A stretch of DNA of 34,058 nt. Origin: an uncultured Verrucomicrobia subdivision 3 bacterium. Its GTDB lineage: Bacteria > Verrucomicrobiota > Verrucomicrobiia > Limisphaerales > UBA8199. The DNA lies in NCBI GenBank assembly GCA_903913865.1, contig CAIWMU010000200.1, forward strand, positions 1-34,058, given 5' to 3'. The position numbers and the translations under genes were made by a program. A model generated the notes under the pieces. It was not told the DNA's origin, searched no databases, and saw nothing but the letters and a program-made list of their open reading frames with translations. The first letter of the stretch is position 1. The number at the start of each line of letters is the position of its first letter. Of the stretch, positions 20,114 through 29,174 are shown piece by piece.

Positions 20114-21139
20114 ATGTTCGCGCAATTTAAAAGCCTCTTTTCCAATGACATTGGGATAGACTTGGGGACCGCAAATTCCCTCGTGTATGTACGAGACAGG
20201 GGAATTGTTCTGCGGGAACCCTCTGTCGTGGCCATTCAGGCAGGAACCACCAACGTACTTGCGGTAGGCGAGGAAGCCAAACGCATGCTTGGGCGGACCC
20301 CTGGAAACATAGTGGCCATCCGGCCGATGAAAGACGGTGTCATTGCTGATTTTGAGATCACCGAGGCGATGCTCCGGCACTTCATCCAAAAAGTTCACCA
20401 CCGCAAATTGATAGCCCCACGCGTTGTGGTGGCGGTGCCTTCGGGCATCACGGAGGTTGAGAAGCGGGCGGTCAAAGATTCCGCCACGCACGCCGGAGCC
20501 CGGGAGGTTTACCTCATTGAACAACCGATGGCCTCGGCCATAGGGGTTGGACTGCCGGTTCACGAACCGGCGGGTAATATGATCGTTGACATTGGCGGTG
20601 GGACTTGCGAAATCGCAATCATCTCCCTGGCCGGCATCGTCTTTAGCCGCAGCCTGCGGGTTGGCGGGGACGAATTTGACGAAACGATCGTTGCGCACAT
20701 GAAGCGTGCCTACAACCTGATGATTGGGGAACGCACGGCGGAAGAGATCAAGATACGTATAGGCTCTGCCTTTCCGCTGGAGCAGGAATTAACCATGGAA
20801 GTGAAGGGACGCGATCTTAGCGCCGGTCTGCCCAAAACGCTGACCATCCGCTCAGAAGAAATCCGCGAAGCCCTGCAAGAGCCGCTGTCGAGTATTTTGG
20901 AGTCCGTTCGCATCACCTTGGAGCGCTGCCCCCCTGAGCTTTCCGCCGATCTTGTGGATCGGGGGATAGTCATGGCGGGAGGTGGAGCGCTTGTGAGAGG
21001 CATTGACCGGCTGGTTGCCGAAGAGACCGGTCTGCCGGTCCATATTGCCGACGACCCCCTGAGCGCAGTCGCTGAGGGAACCGGTCGTGTCCTGCAGGAA
21101 CTCCAATTCCTCAAGCGAGTCGCTTCCAGTTCCAAGTAG
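20114..21139 (+). CDS. mreB: Rod shape-determining actin homologue MreB
   Basis: A 341-residue protein of normal MreB length. The phosphate-1 loop is [15 protein letters not shown], the phosphate-2 loop [16 protein letters not shown] and the adenosine loop [13 protein letters not shown], all intact. The N-terminal [10 protein letters not shown] is the short amphipathic helix that attaches many MreBs to the membrane. MreB filaments under the inner membrane guide the elongasome, which inserts new peptidoglycan along the side wall. It leads the cluster mreB-mreC-mreD-mrdA-rodA-rng, the order usual for rod-shaped bacteria. The gap to mreC is about 120 nt, so the following genes may have extra control. 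Nothing in the sequence suggests loss of function. Confidence 0.97.
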   Translation: MFAQFKSLFSNDIGIDLGTANSLVYVRDRGIVLREPSVVAIQAGTTNVLAVGEEAKRMLGRTPGNIVAIRPMKDGVIADFEITEAMLRHFIQKVHHRKLIAPRVVVAVPSGITEVEKRAVKDSATHAGAREVYLIEQPMASAIGVGLPVHEPAGNMIVDIGGGTCEIAIISLAGIVFSRSLRVGGDEFDETIVAHMKRAYNLMIGERTAEEIKIRIGSAFPLEQELTMEVKGRDLSAGLPKTLTIRSEEIREALQEPLSSILESVRITLERCPPELSADLVDRGIVMAGGGALVRGIDRLVAEETGLPVHIADDPLSAVAEGTGRVLQELQFLKRVASSSK

Positions 21140-21262
21140 CCCGGTCCCTCCAATCATCAGACCACCCTCCTGTTCCTTTGCGAAGGTTCAGAGGGGAATC
21201 AGAGGCAGGTGTTAGAGCCCGCTTCGGCCCGGCAATTCCGGGTGAATGAGTCTGAGAATCGG

Positions 21263-22072
21263 ATGTTAAAACGGCCGCATTACATAGCCCTCGGCCTGGC
21301 TGCTTTGCTGACACTGATGGTGCTGAATCTGCCCGCGCGAGCGACGGAGCGGCTGAAGCTTGCCATTGGCAGCATTTTTGTACCCCTCTTCGGTCTCACC
21401 AGCACGGCCCAGCAACTGCCTTCCTCGGTTGGAAATCTGCTCATTACCCGCAAGGAACTGCTCCGCCAGAATGAGGTTCTCCGCATTGAAAATCAGCAGC
21501 TCAAATTGCAGGAGGCTCGGGCTGAAAATATCGAGCGGGAGAATGCCCGGTTGCGCCAGATTGTGGGCTGGCAGCATCAGCGTGGATGGAAGATGAAGCT
21601 CGGCAGGGTTATTCTCCGGGAGCCTGCCAACTGGTGGCGCAGTGTTCAGATTGATCTGGGTGCGCGGGAGGGCATCAGCAACAACCTGCCGGTCATCACC
21701 ATTGATGGGTTCCTTGTCGGGCGGACGGCCTCGGTTGGACTGACCCGTTGCCAGGTGTTGCTGGTTGGAGATCCCAACTGCCGGGTCTCCGCCCGGGTCG
21801 AAAACGAGGCCAGGGACACGGGGGTGATAGGTCCCGCCGGCCCGCTTGAGAGGGAGTTTGTTGAATTGGGGTATCTCTCCCGCAACGCGATTTTGAAGCC
21901 GGGCCAGGACATCGTCACGAGCGGTTTGGGAGGGATATTCCCCAAGGATGTCCCCGTCGGGAAGATTGTCGATTCACACCAGATCGATTTTGGCTTTCAG
22001 ACTCTGGCCCGGGTCCGTCTTGGGGCCAATTTGAACTCCCTGGAGGAGGTATGGGTGCTACTTGAAAAATAG
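21263..22072 (+). CDS. mreC: Rod shape-determining protein MreC
   Basis: A 269-residue protein from the ATG at 21263. It has a single N-terminal membrane segment (about residues 8-25), a coiled coil (about 55-95, with KELLRQNEVLRIENQQLKL) and the two-beta-barrel periplasmic domain with the typical ILREPANWWRSVQIDLGARE, GLVG-like (DGFLVGRTASVG) and EFVELGYLSRNA segments. MreC sits in the inner membrane and activates the PBP2-RodA synthase. A GTG at 21209 is also in frame and has a purine-rich AGAGG before it. The later ATG is preferred because it puts the membrane segment directly at the N-terminus, as in related proteins. Its stop lies one base before the mreD start. Confidence 0.93.
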   Translation: MLKRPHYIALGLAALLTLMVLNLPARATERLKLAIGSIFVPLFGLTSTAQQLPSSVGNLLITRKELLRQNEVLRIENQQLKLQEARAENIERENARLRQIVGWQHQRGWKMKLGRVILREPANWWRSVQIDLGAREGISNNLPVITIDGFLVGRTASVGLTRCQVLLVGDPNCRVSARVENEARDTGVIGPAGPLEREFVELGYLSRNAILKPGQDIVTSGLGGIFPKDVPVGKIVDSHQIDFGFQTLARVRLGANLNSLEEVWVLLEK

Positions 22073-22073
22073 G

Positions 22074-22625
22074 ATGAGCATTCCCCACACATTGTTGCTC
22101 CTTCTGGCCGCGTTTGGGGCGGTTTTTGTCCAGGCAGCTTTTCCTCTCGGGCGAATGCTCTTTGGCGCGCAAATTGATCTCCTCCCCTCGCTGGTAGTCT
22201 ATGCAGCCCTTTCCGGCGGGGTTTCCGCCATGTGCCTGGTTTCGATTTGGGGTGGGCTCCTGTTTGATTCCCTCTCCGCAAATCCGCTTGGAACCAGCCT
22301 GCCCCCCCTCCTGTTGGCGGGAACTGTGATTCTTCTGAACCGGGAACTCATTCTCCGGGATCAAACCTTTGCCCAGGCCGTGCTGGGGGTTTGTTCCAAC
22401 GCCGTGTTTGGTGTGTTCAGTCTGCTCATCCTGCTGCACCTCGGGACGCGTCCCACGCTGGGGTGGGGGACTGTCTGGGAGTTGCTGGTGACGGCTTTGG
22501 GGGGGGGCGTGTTGTCACCGTTGACCTTTCAACTGTTCGGATGGCTGGAGCGCCACCTGACCCATGGTGTGGTCGTGCAAACCAGCTTCAGAAACGACAG
22601 GGAAATCCGCAGGGGGCGTGGATGA
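22074..22625 (+). CDS. mreD: Rod shape-determining membrane protein MreD
   Basis: A 183-residue, highly hydrophobic protein with about five predicted membrane segments and the MreD-like opening MSIPHTLLLLLAAFGAVFVQ, then FGAQIDLLPSLVVYAAL and GLLFDSLSANPLGTS ('GLl.D......lG' is the MreD signature). MreD is a small inner-membrane partner of MreC in the elongasome. The ATG follows the mreC stop by one base, so the two are probably translated together. An in-frame TTG at 22062 inside mreC is less likely. Downstream, about 110 nt containing a palindromic element separate it from the PBP2 gene, whereas the other junctions in the second half of the cluster overlap or nearly touch. Confidence 0.9.
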   Translation: MSIPHTLLLLLAAFGAVFVQAAFPLGRMLFGAQIDLLPSLVVYAALSGGVSAMCLVSIWGGLLFDSLSANPLGTSLPPLLLAGTVILLNRELILRDQTFAQAVLGVCSNAVFGVFSLLILLHLGTRPTLGWGTVWELLVTALGGGVLSPLTFQLFGWLERHLTHGVVVQTSFRNDREIRRGRG

Positions 22626-22659
22626 AGATCACCCTCCAACATTCAGGCAAGTCCACTCA

Positions 22660-22711
22660 GGGGTCAGTCCTCACTTTTTGTAAACGACACAAAAAGGTGA
22701 GGACTGACCCC
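22660..22711. repeat. Palindromic repeat element between mreD and mrdA
   Basis: The left arm GGGGTCAGTCCTCAC plus TTTTTGT (22660-22681) and its inverted copy ending GTGAGGACTGACCCC (22689-22711) match at every base except one extra C. The loop is the 7-nt AAACGAC. The core GGGGTCAGTCCTCAC is one I associate with REP-like elements mobilised by REP-associated tyrosine (Y1) transposases. That link is from memory, not a search. The RNA would form a 22-bp hairpin inside the polycistronic message. Confidence 0.75.
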
Positions 22712-22734
22712 CTTCGCTGCATGGGGGGTGGGGG

Positions 22735-24777
22735 ATGCTGATTGTTGATCAGTTGAGGAAGGACGATCCGCAGCTGCGCTTTCTGGCGGTGGTGGTTCTG
22801 GGCGGTTTGTGTGTCCTGCTATCCGGCCTGTGGTGGGTTCAGGTCATCGCCCGGCATGATTATCAGGCGAACCTCGAGACCCAGTCCTTCCGGACTGTTC
22901 GCATTCCGGCGGTGCGTGGGCGGATCATGGATCGCAATGGCATCGCCCTGGCTGAAAATCGGCCCACGTACAATGTCAGCCTCTATCTGGAGGAACTCCG
23001 GAAACCTTTCGATGCAGCATCTGACGCCCTGGTGGTTGAGGGGCGGGCCACCCTGCGCGGCCAGGCGGAGCAGCGGGAGAAAGCCCTCGGGCGCAGCCTC
23101 TCCAAGGAGGAACGCAAACAGTTTTCGCTCGGGGTTCGGGAGAAAAATGACATGCGTCGGCTGGCCCGTTACCTCGTGGCGAGCAACGTGGTTTATCAGG
23201 TCGGACGTCAGCTTCAAATTCCGCTGGCTCTGGACCGGACCGATTTTGAACGCCACTACGACACCCGGCTGGCCCTGCCGTATCCCGTGCTGCGGAATCT
23301 GGAACCGGTGCAGATCGCCCGTTTTCAGGAGCAATCCACATCCCTTCCCGGAGTGGATATTGAAATCCAATCCACCCGTGTCTATCCCTTTGCAGGAACC
23401 TCGGCCCACCTGGTCGGGGCTCTGCGTCGGGACGATAGCTCCACGGAGGGTGAGGAGGCGTTTTTCTCCTATCGCCTTCCGGATTACCGTGGGGATCTGG
23501 GCATCGAGTATGGCTTTGACCGTTATCTTCGTGGAACCGCCGGGGCGAAGTCGGTGCTGGTGAACAATATAGGATACCGCCAGATGGAGCAGGTGTGGAG
23601 TTCCGTGGAGCCGGGGTCCAACATCGTGCTCACGGTGGACATGCGGCTGCAGCAGGCGGCTGAGAAGGCGATGCAGAGCGGTCCCCACGGGGCGCTGACG
23701 CGCGGGGCCGCCGTCGTGATGAACGTTCAAAATGGGGACGTGCTGGCGCTGATCTCCTCCCCGAGCCTAAATCCAAATCACTTCATCCATGGATTTCCCA
23801 GGGGGGAATGGCAGCGGATCATTGAAACCCAGGCACAGAAAAACAGGGCAACCCAGGAGAATTATGCGCCCGGGTCGATTTTCAAAACCGTGGTGGGGTT
23901 GGCCGCGCTCGAAGCGGGGCTGAATCCAAGGGCCACCATGGTCGTCCCGGAAAACCCGAATCAAAGGGGCAGGGGCTATTTTGTCCTGGGTCGCCGGGTC
24001 ATCCGGGACACCGCGCCTCCGGGCGTTTACGACTTCAAGAAAGCCCTCAAGCTCTCAAGCAACACCTACTTCATATCGCATGGCATCCAGCTCGGGCCTG
24101 AGCCGATCATTGCCCTGGGACACAAGTTTTTCCTCGGGGAGCGATTCGGCCTGCCGACCCGCCAGGAAACAGGTGGATATTTTCCAGATGCGGGCCGTGT
24201 GCGTGGGCATTGGACTGATGGCAATACGGCGAACCTTTCCATTGGACAGGATCCTGTGCTGGTCACCCCGTTGCAGGTTGCGGTCATGATGTCCGCTCTG
24301 GGGAATGGCGGGACAGTTTACTGGCCCCGGCTGGTTTCCCGGATCGAACCGGTGGACACTCTGTCAGGCTCGGTTCCGGTGGAGTTCCCCGCCGGTGTGG
24401 TTCGGGGTCGTCTTGGGGTCAGGCAGGGGAGCCTCACCGCCCTGTATGAAGCCATGCTGGCCGATACTGAGGATCCGGATGGCACGGGCAGCCATGTGCG
24501 GGATCACGCCAACATCCAGGGCTTGCGGATCTGCGGCAAGACGGGCACCGCACAAATCATGGACGAGCGCAACGTGAAGACCGGCCAGACAACATGGTTT
24601 GCGTCATTTGCCCCCTTTGAGAAGCCAAAGTATGCCGTCGTTGTGATGGTCGAGAATGGGGCTTCCGGCGGGGGGACCTGCGCGCCGATTGCAGGAAAGA
24701 TTTATCAGGCTCTTCTCGAGGTGGAAAAGGGAGTGGAGCTTTCGGGGGCACTTGCGAAAGCGGAGGTGGTTCGATGA
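22735..24777 (+). CDS. mrdA: Penicillin-binding protein 2, elongasome transpeptidase
   Basis: A 680-residue class B PBP. One membrane helix lies at about residues 16-38, followed by the pedestal/dimerisation domain (starting VRGRIMDRNGIALAENRPTY) and the transpeptidase domain. The three active-site motifs are intact: Ser381-Ile-Phe-Lys384 (APGSIFKTVVG), Ser441-Ser-Asn443 (LKLSSNTYF) and Lys602-Thr-Gly604 (CGKTGTAQ). GIEYGFDRYLRG is the usual anchor-domain motif. The enzyme cross-links peptidoglycan stems during side-wall growth, paired with RodA, and is the target of mecillinam-type beta-lactams in model species. A G-rich stretch (GGGGGTGGGGG) precedes the ATG. The stop overlaps the rodA start by four bases (ATGA), consistent with one-to-one production of the PBP2-RodA complex. 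Confidence 0.96.
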   Translation: MLIVDQLRKDDPQLRFLAVVVLGGLCVLLSGLWWVQVIARHDYQANLETQSFRTVRIPAVRGRIMDRNGIALAENRPTYNVSLYLEELRKPFDAASDALVVEGRATLRGQAEQREKALGRSLSKEERKQFSLGVREKNDMRRLARYLVASNVVYQVGRQLQIPLALDRTDFERHYDTRLALPYPVLRNLEPVQIARFQEQSTSLPGVDIEIQSTRVYPFAGTSAHLVGALRRDDSSTEGEEAFFSYRLPDYRGDLGIEYGFDRYLRGTAGAKSVLVNNIGYRQMEQVWSSVEPGSNIVLTVDMRLQQAAEKAMQSGPHGALTRGAAVVMNVQNGDVLALISSPSLNPNHFIHGFPRGEWQRIIETQAQKNRATQENYAPGSIFKTVVGLAALEAGLNPRATMVVPENPNQRGRGYFVLGRRVIRDTAPPGVYDFKKALKLSSNTYFISHGIQLGPEPIIALGHKFFLGERFGLPTRQETGGYFPDAGRVRGHWTDGNTANLSIGQDPVLVTPLQVAVMMSALGNGGTVYWPRLVSRIEPVDTLSGSVPVEFPAGVVRGRLGVRQGSLTALYEAMLADTEDPDGTGSHVRDHANIQGLRICGKTGTAQIMDERNVKTGQTTWFASFAPFEKPKYAVVVMVENGASGGGTCAPIAGKIYQALLEVEKGVELSGALAKAEVVR

Positions 24778-25991
24778 TGCGCCCGGGTTTCCTTTTGAGT
24801 GAGTCCCAATCCCGTGTTGAGGCGTTGCAGATTGCCGCCCTAGCCGGATTGATGGTCATAGGGGCGGCCTTTGTTTTCAGCGCCACCATGGTCAGCGAGG
24901 CGGCTGCCGCCGCCCCCTGGTACAGCCAAAGTTGGTTCAGGCAGGTCGCATACTACATTCTGGGCGCTGCCGCCGCCACCGCGGTCTGCCTGGTGGATTA
25001 TCGAATCTGGGCGCGCTGGTCTTTTGTAATCTATTGGATCATGATTCTGCTGCTGGTGGCGGTGCTCATTCCGGGCATCGGTTCCATGCGGTTTGGCGCC
25101 CGAAGATGGATCGATCTTAGATTCTTCCAGTTCCAGCCGTCTGAATTTGCGAAGCTGGCCTTTGTCGTGGCACTCGGGCATTACCTGAGCCGTCCGGTGG
25201 ACGAGTTGCGGGAGCTTGGCACGTTTGTCCGGTCGCTTGGGTTCATGGCACTGCCGTTCATCCTGATCATGAAGGAGCCGGATCTGGGATCGGCGTTGGT
25301 CCTGCTTCCGGCAGGCCTGGTGATGATGTTTGTCGCAGGCACTCCCCGCCGGTATTTGATCCGGCTGGGAATTGCAGTGGGCCTGCTGGGCGGGTTGTTT
25401 TTGGTGGATGTTCTATTCGCCCCGCCGAACTGGCAGGTCAAGCTGGAGGATTATCAGCGGCGTCGGTTGCTTGTCTATTTTGGCATTCAGCCCACAGCTC
25501 CGGCGGGAGCCAGCAAGGCGGAGCAGGAGTTGCTCAGGCGCCGGCAGTTCGACGATTCGCACAACGTGCGGCAGGCGCTGATTTCAGTGGGGTCAGGTGG
25601 CCTGACCGGGGCCGGGTGGCGGCAGGGGACGCAAAACTCCCTGGGCTATTTGCCGAGGGCGGTGGCGCACAACGATTTCATCTTCTCGGTCATTGCCGAG
25701 GAGAAAGGATTTGCAGGCAGCGTGGTGGTTATCACGCTCTACGGGGTGGTTCTGTTCACGGGGATCAGAATCGCCGGCCAGGCACGCGATCGCCTGGGCA
25801 AAATCATGGCGGTTGGCATCGTCATGATCTTTTTCAGCCATGTGTTTATCAATATTGGGATGAATATTCGTCTCATGCCGGTGACGGGTGTGCCACTGCC
25901 GCTGCTGAGTTACGGCGGGTCATCAGTGCTCACTTCGTTGATCTCGATCGGCATGTTGCAAAACATCCACATCTACAGAAAGGCTTATTAA
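24774..25991 (+). CDS. rodA: Peptidoglycan glycosyltransferase RodA (SEDS family)
   Basis: A 405-residue polytopic membrane protein with about ten hydrophobic segments. SEDS-family hallmarks are present: GARRWIDLRFFQFQPSEFAK in the first half, KEPDLGSALVLLPAGL, and the C-terminal LLSYGGSSVLTSL. The extracellular loop between about 215 and 290 carries the charged segment SVGSGGLTGAGWRQG. RodA polymerises lipid II into glycan strands and works as a complex with PBP2, whose gene overlaps it by four bases. The rng gene starts two bases after its stop. Length and motifs are normal for the family. Confidence 0.96.
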   Translation: MMRPGFLLSESQSRVEALQIAALAGLMVIGAAFVFSATMVSEAAAAAPWYSQSWFRQVAYYILGAAAATAVCLVDYRIWARWSFVIYWIMILLLVAVLIPGIGSMRFGARRWIDLRFFQFQPSEFAKLAFVVALGHYLSRPVDELRELGTFVRSLGFMALPFILIMKEPDLGSALVLLPAGLVMMFVAGTPRRYLIRLGIAVGLLGGLFLVDVLFAPPNWQVKLEDYQRRRLLVYFGIQPTAPAGASKAEQELLRRRQFDDSHNVRQALISVGSGGLTGAGWRQGTQNSLGYLPRAVAHNDFIFSVIAEEKGFAGSVVVITLYGVVLFTGIRIAGQARDRLGKIMAVGIVMIFFSHVFINIGMNIRLMPVTGVPLPLLSYGGSSVLTSLISIGMLQNIHIYRKAY

Positions 25992-25992
25992 A

Positions 25993-27975
25993 ATGAGTGA
26001 CAGAAACTTCTCCCGGCGACGCCGGGGTGGAATGCGTTTCCGCCCTACGGGCGGGCTGGGGCACACACAGCCGCACCAGCAGCAGAAGCAGGATCGGGAG
26101 GCTTTGCAGGCCCGCACGGAGGCTGTCGGCGAAGAAAACTCGCCGGACATGGTTTACGATCACAAGCACGCCAGTGAAATTGAGCGGGCGGAAAACCTCG
26201 CCGCCGGACTTCCCGCCGATGGGATCCACCGGGCGGGTGGGGATGGCGGGGGCGACAAGCACGACTTCCGCGAGCCGAATCTTGAGACGGCCGCAGAGGT
26301 TCAGGAAGAACAGCCGTTCAAGCCTGTCCCCGTGCCGGAACAGCCCAAGGGCATTCTTGAGACCATCCGCATGGTCGCAACGAACCTTGTCAAAAAGGTT
26401 CAACGGCTGATCAAGCCGGTGCAACGCCAGCACAAGGAGGTCATCATCAATGCTGAGACCCTTGAAACCCGCGTGGCGGTTCTCGAGGAGGGGCGTCTTG
26501 AGGAGTTCACCATTGAACGGACCTCCGAGGAGCGGCTGGTTGGAAGTATCTTCAAGGGCAGGGTGCGCAACCTGGAGGACGGCCTGAAAGCCGCCTTCGT
26601 GGACATCGGCTTTGAGAAGAACGCCTTCCTGCACTATTGGGACATCGTCCCGAGCAGCTTCGACAGCGGGGTGGAGATCGTTGAGCGGGAGGGCAACAAG
26701 CGCCGCGACCGCCCCAAGATCACTCAGAAGGACATTCCCCGCCTCTACCCCCCGGGTGGTGAGATCATCGTGCAGGTCACCAAGGGACCGATCGGCACCA
26801 AGGGGCCGCGGGTCACCACAAACCTGGTGCTGCCCGGCCGTTACCTTGTGCTTCTTCCGAATTCCGACCAGAGCGGTATTTCCCGCAAGATCGAAAACCA
26901 GCAGGAGCGCCAGCGCTTGAAGAAGATTCTGCGCGAGCTGAGCATTCCCGAGGGCATGGGAGTCATCATGCGGACAGTGGGTGAGGGACAGCAGAAGCGT
27001 TATTTCGTGCGCGATCTTGCGCTGCTGCTCGAGGAGTGGAAGGGAATTCAGGAGCGGATCAAGACCCGTCCACCGGCCACCTGCGTGTTTCAGGAGCCGG
27101 ACCTTATCGAGCGGACGGTGCGTGATTTCCTCACGGAGGATGTCGAGCGGATCGTTGTGGACAGTCCCCAGGCCTGCGACCGCATGCGGGAGATGATTTC
27201 AAAGATCTCCCGCCGTTCGGCCGACAAGGTGAAAATCTATTCCGATCCCCAGCCGATCTTCGACCGGTTCGGCATCACCCGCCAGTTGGAGAATGCCTTC
27301 TCGCGGCAGGTACATCTGAAGAGCGGCGGTTACATTGTCGTGGATGAGACGGAGGCGCTGGTTGCGATCGACGTGAACACCGGCCGCCACAAGGGCAGCA
27401 AGGATCAGGAATCAACCATTCTCAAGGTCAACATTGAGGCTGCCGATGAGATCTCCCGCCAGTTGCGCCTGCGCAACATGGGAGGTTTGATCGTGCTCGA
27501 TTTCATCGACATGAAATCCCGGCGCGACCAGCAGTCGGTCTATCAGCGCATGAAGGACGGTCTCCGGCGCGACAAGGCCAAGACCCATGTGCTGCCCATC
27601 TCCCAGCTGGGCCTGATGGAAATGACCCGCCAGCGCCATTCCGAGAGTGTGAATGCGGCTGTTTACGATGATTGCCCCTATTGCAAGGGCAGGGGCAAGG
27701 TGAAGAGCGCCCTCACCATGAGCGTGGAAATTCAGCGGAAGCTCAGCGAGATCCTCAAGAAGCGCTCCCGCGATGAGTCCGACTTCCAACTCCGCATCGT
27801 GGTTCACCCCACGATTCTGGAGCGGTTGCGCACGGAGGATGAAAAGCACCTCATCGAAATGGAGAAGCGCTATTTCGGCAAGCTCTCCTTCCGGGCCGAT
27901 CCGGCCCTGCATGCGGAGCAGTTCAAGATCGTCAATGTGGCCACCAACGAGGACCTGGCCAGCGTCGGTTGCTAA
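25993..27975 (+). CDS. rng: Ribonuclease E/G family endoribonuclease with N-terminal extension
   Basis: A 660-residue protein. The catalytic core runs from about residue 158 to the end. It has an S1 RNA-binding domain (about 185-270), catalytic Asp460 (ALVAIDVNTG) and Asp503 (IVLDFIDM), and the Zn-link Cys561-x-x-Cys564 (CPYCKGRG). The offsets between these residues equal those of E. coli RNase E (303, 346, 404, 407), so the core is complete. It cuts single-stranded AU-rich RNA in mRNA decay and rRNA/tRNA processing. The first 157 residues are extra: an Arg-rich start (SRRRRGGMRFRP) and a low-complexity Gln/Glu/Gly-rich stretch, then a basic helix (ETIRMVATNLVKKVQRLIK) that might touch RNA or membrane. 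The large C-terminal scaffold of RNase E is absent. The gene follows rodA by two bases, a known cluster order. Confidence 0.93.
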   Translation: MSDRNFSRRRRGGMRFRPTGGLGHTQPHQQQKQDREALQARTEAVGEENSPDMVYDHKHASEIERAENLAAGLPADGIHRAGGDGGGDKHDFREPNLETAAEVQEEQPFKPVPVPEQPKGILETIRMVATNLVKKVQRLIKPVQRQHKEVIINAETLETRVAVLEEGRLEEFTIERTSEERLVGSIFKGRVRNLEDGLKAAFVDIGFEKNAFLHYWDIVPSSFDSGVEIVEREGNKRRDRPKITQKDIPRLYPPGGEIIVQVTKGPIGTKGPRVTTNLVLPGRYLVLLPNSDQSGISRKIENQQERQRLKKILRELSIPEGMGVIMRTVGEGQQKRYFVRDLALLLEEWKGIQERIKTRPPATCVFQEPDLIERTVRDFLTEDVERIVVDSPQACDRMREMISKISRRSADKVKIYSDPQPIFDRFGITRQLENAFSRQVHLKSGGYIVVDETEALVAIDVNTGRHKGSKDQESTILKVNIEAADEISRQLRLRNMGGLIVLDFIDMKSRRDQQSVYQRMKDGLRRDKAKTHVLPISQLGLMEMTRQRHSESVNAAVYDDCPYCKGRGKVKSALTMSVEIQRKLSEILKKRSRDESDFQLRIVVHPTILERLRTEDEKHLIEMEKRYFGKLSFRADPALHAEQFKIVNVATNEDLASVGC

Positions 27976-27989
27976 GGTGGTTCGTGGAT

Positions 27990-28026
27990 TTCCGGCGGAG
28001 GGGGGCGATGCTCCCCCCCGCCGGAA
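27990..28026 (+). terminator. Strong hairpin at the end of the mre-rng cluster
   Basis: TTCCGGCGG (27990-27998) pairs with CCGCCGGAA (28018-28026), and inside it a run of G (28000-28005) pairs with a run of C (28013-28017), leaving a six-base loop. This long GC stem starts 14 nt past the rng stop. There is no T-tract, so it may stop RNA polymerase inefficiently or protect the 3' end. Confidence 0.6.
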
Positions 28027-28047
28027 TCTCCGGAGGGAGAGGGGGGT

Positions 28048-28075
28048 GTCGGGGACTTGATAAGTGCGCCCCGAC
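28048..28075 (+). promoter_or_regulatory. Second hairpin, in front of the CBM9-like gene
   Basis: GTCGGGG (28048-28054) pairs with CCCCGAC (28069-28075), and inside it ACTT pairs with AAGT. The stem ends 16 nt before the ATG at 28092. It could be a leader structure or part of a tandem terminator. Confidence 0.35.
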
Positions 28076-28091
28076 CGGTCTGTCAGGATGA

Positions 28092-29174
28092 ATGGTTTTC
28101 AGTTTGCGGATTATGATGAAATCGTTGATCGCGTGCGTCATTTTGCTCGGCTCACATACATGGGCCTCCGGCGGTTATTCGAACGAATGGGCCAGGATGA
28201 GGGAGATCACGCCCCGTAGTTATGTGTGCGAGCGTGCGAAGAAGCCGTTGAAGATTGATGGCCGTCTGGATGAGGCGGCGTGGGCTGGCGTGCCCTGGAC
28301 GGATGATTTTGCCGATATTGAGGGGCCCGGGAAGGCGCGGCCACAGTTCCGCACGCGGGCCAAGATGCTCTGGGACGACACCTATTTTTACGTCGGCGCG
28401 GAGATTGAGGAACCGCATGTCTGGGCGACCCTGACCAATCATGATGCGGTCATTTTTTACAATCCGGACTTTGAGGTGTTCATCGATCCAAACGGGGACA
28501 ACCATGACTACTTCGAGATTGAGATCAACGCCCTGAACACCGAGTGGGATCTGCGTCTTGTCAAACCGTACAAGGATGGCGGGCCGGCGCTGAATGAGTG
28601 GGAGATCCCGGGCCTGAAGACGGCGGTGCATGTGGATGGAACCATCAACGCACCCGGGGATCGGGACCGGGGCTGGACAGTGGAATTTGCGTTTCCGTGG
28701 AAATCGATGGCCAGTGTGGCCGGGCGCGGGGTGCGTCCCTCCGAGGGGGATCGCTGGCGCGTGAATTTCTCACGCGTTGAGTGGAAGATCCGGACTGACG
28801 ATGGCTCCTACACCAGGCTGCCCAGCACACCCGAGGACAACTGGGTCTGGTCCCCCACAGGGATCATCGACATGCACCGACCCGAGCGCTGGGGCTTTGT
28901 GGAGTTCACCCGGAAGACCGGCAAACGGGCGATCTACCATCCAGATCCCTCCCTGGCGATCCGGGACCGCCTGATGGAGGTTTACTATGCGCAGCGGGCC
29001 TTTTTCGCGGCGAACGAGCGGTGGGCGGGAACGTCGAAGGAATTGGGGTTTTCCGAGAATTCACGCGAGTTGCTCGTTGCCATCCGGCTCACCAGCGATG
29101 GATATGAGGCCACGGTTCCAACGGGTGATCTCAAGCCATGGCACATCCGGCAGGACTCCCTGCTTTGGCAATGA
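28092..29174 (+). CDS. Secreted carbohydrate-binding family 9-like protein
   Basis: A 360-residue exported protein. The signal peptide ends near THTWASG-like residues around 26. The mature chain opens with LKIDGRLDEAAWAGVPW, the typical start of CBM9-like domains, followed by ARPQFRTRAKMLWDDTYFYVGAEIEEP and the metal/ligand segment FYNPDFEVFIDPNGDNHDYFEIEINA. The CBM9-like domain binds the ends of soluble polysaccharides in xylanases, and in stand-alone secreted proteins the ligand is unknown. The last 80 residues lie outside the domain. Its stop overlaps the ATG of the next gene (ATGA), so it is translationally coupled to the GHL10-type glycosidase. An ATG at 28113 (MMKSLIACV) gives a more compact signal peptide and may be the true start. 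No convincing ribosome binding site precedes either. Confidence 0.85.
   Translation: MVFSLRIMMKSLIACVILLGSHTWASGGYSNEWARMREITPRSYVCERAKKPLKIDGRLDEAAWAGVPWTDDFADIEGPGKARPQFRTRAKMLWDDTYFYVGAEIEEPHVWATLTNHDAVIFYNPDFEVFIDPNGDNHDYFEIEINALNTEWDLRLVKPYKDGGPALNEWEIPGLKTAVHVDGTINAPGDRDRGWTVEFAFPWKSMASVAGRGVRPSEGDRWRVNFSRVEWKIRTDDGSYTRLPSTPEDNWVWSPTGIIDMHRPERWGFVEFTRKTGKRAIYHPDPSLAIRDRLMEVYYAQRAFFAANERWAGTSKELGFSENSRELLVAIRLTSDGYEATVPTGDLKPWHIRQDSLLWQ

Noticed and set aside
19808-20698. Minus-strand frame of 296 codons
   Set aside because: It covers the divergent promoters and the start of mreB and has no domain. mreB is certain.
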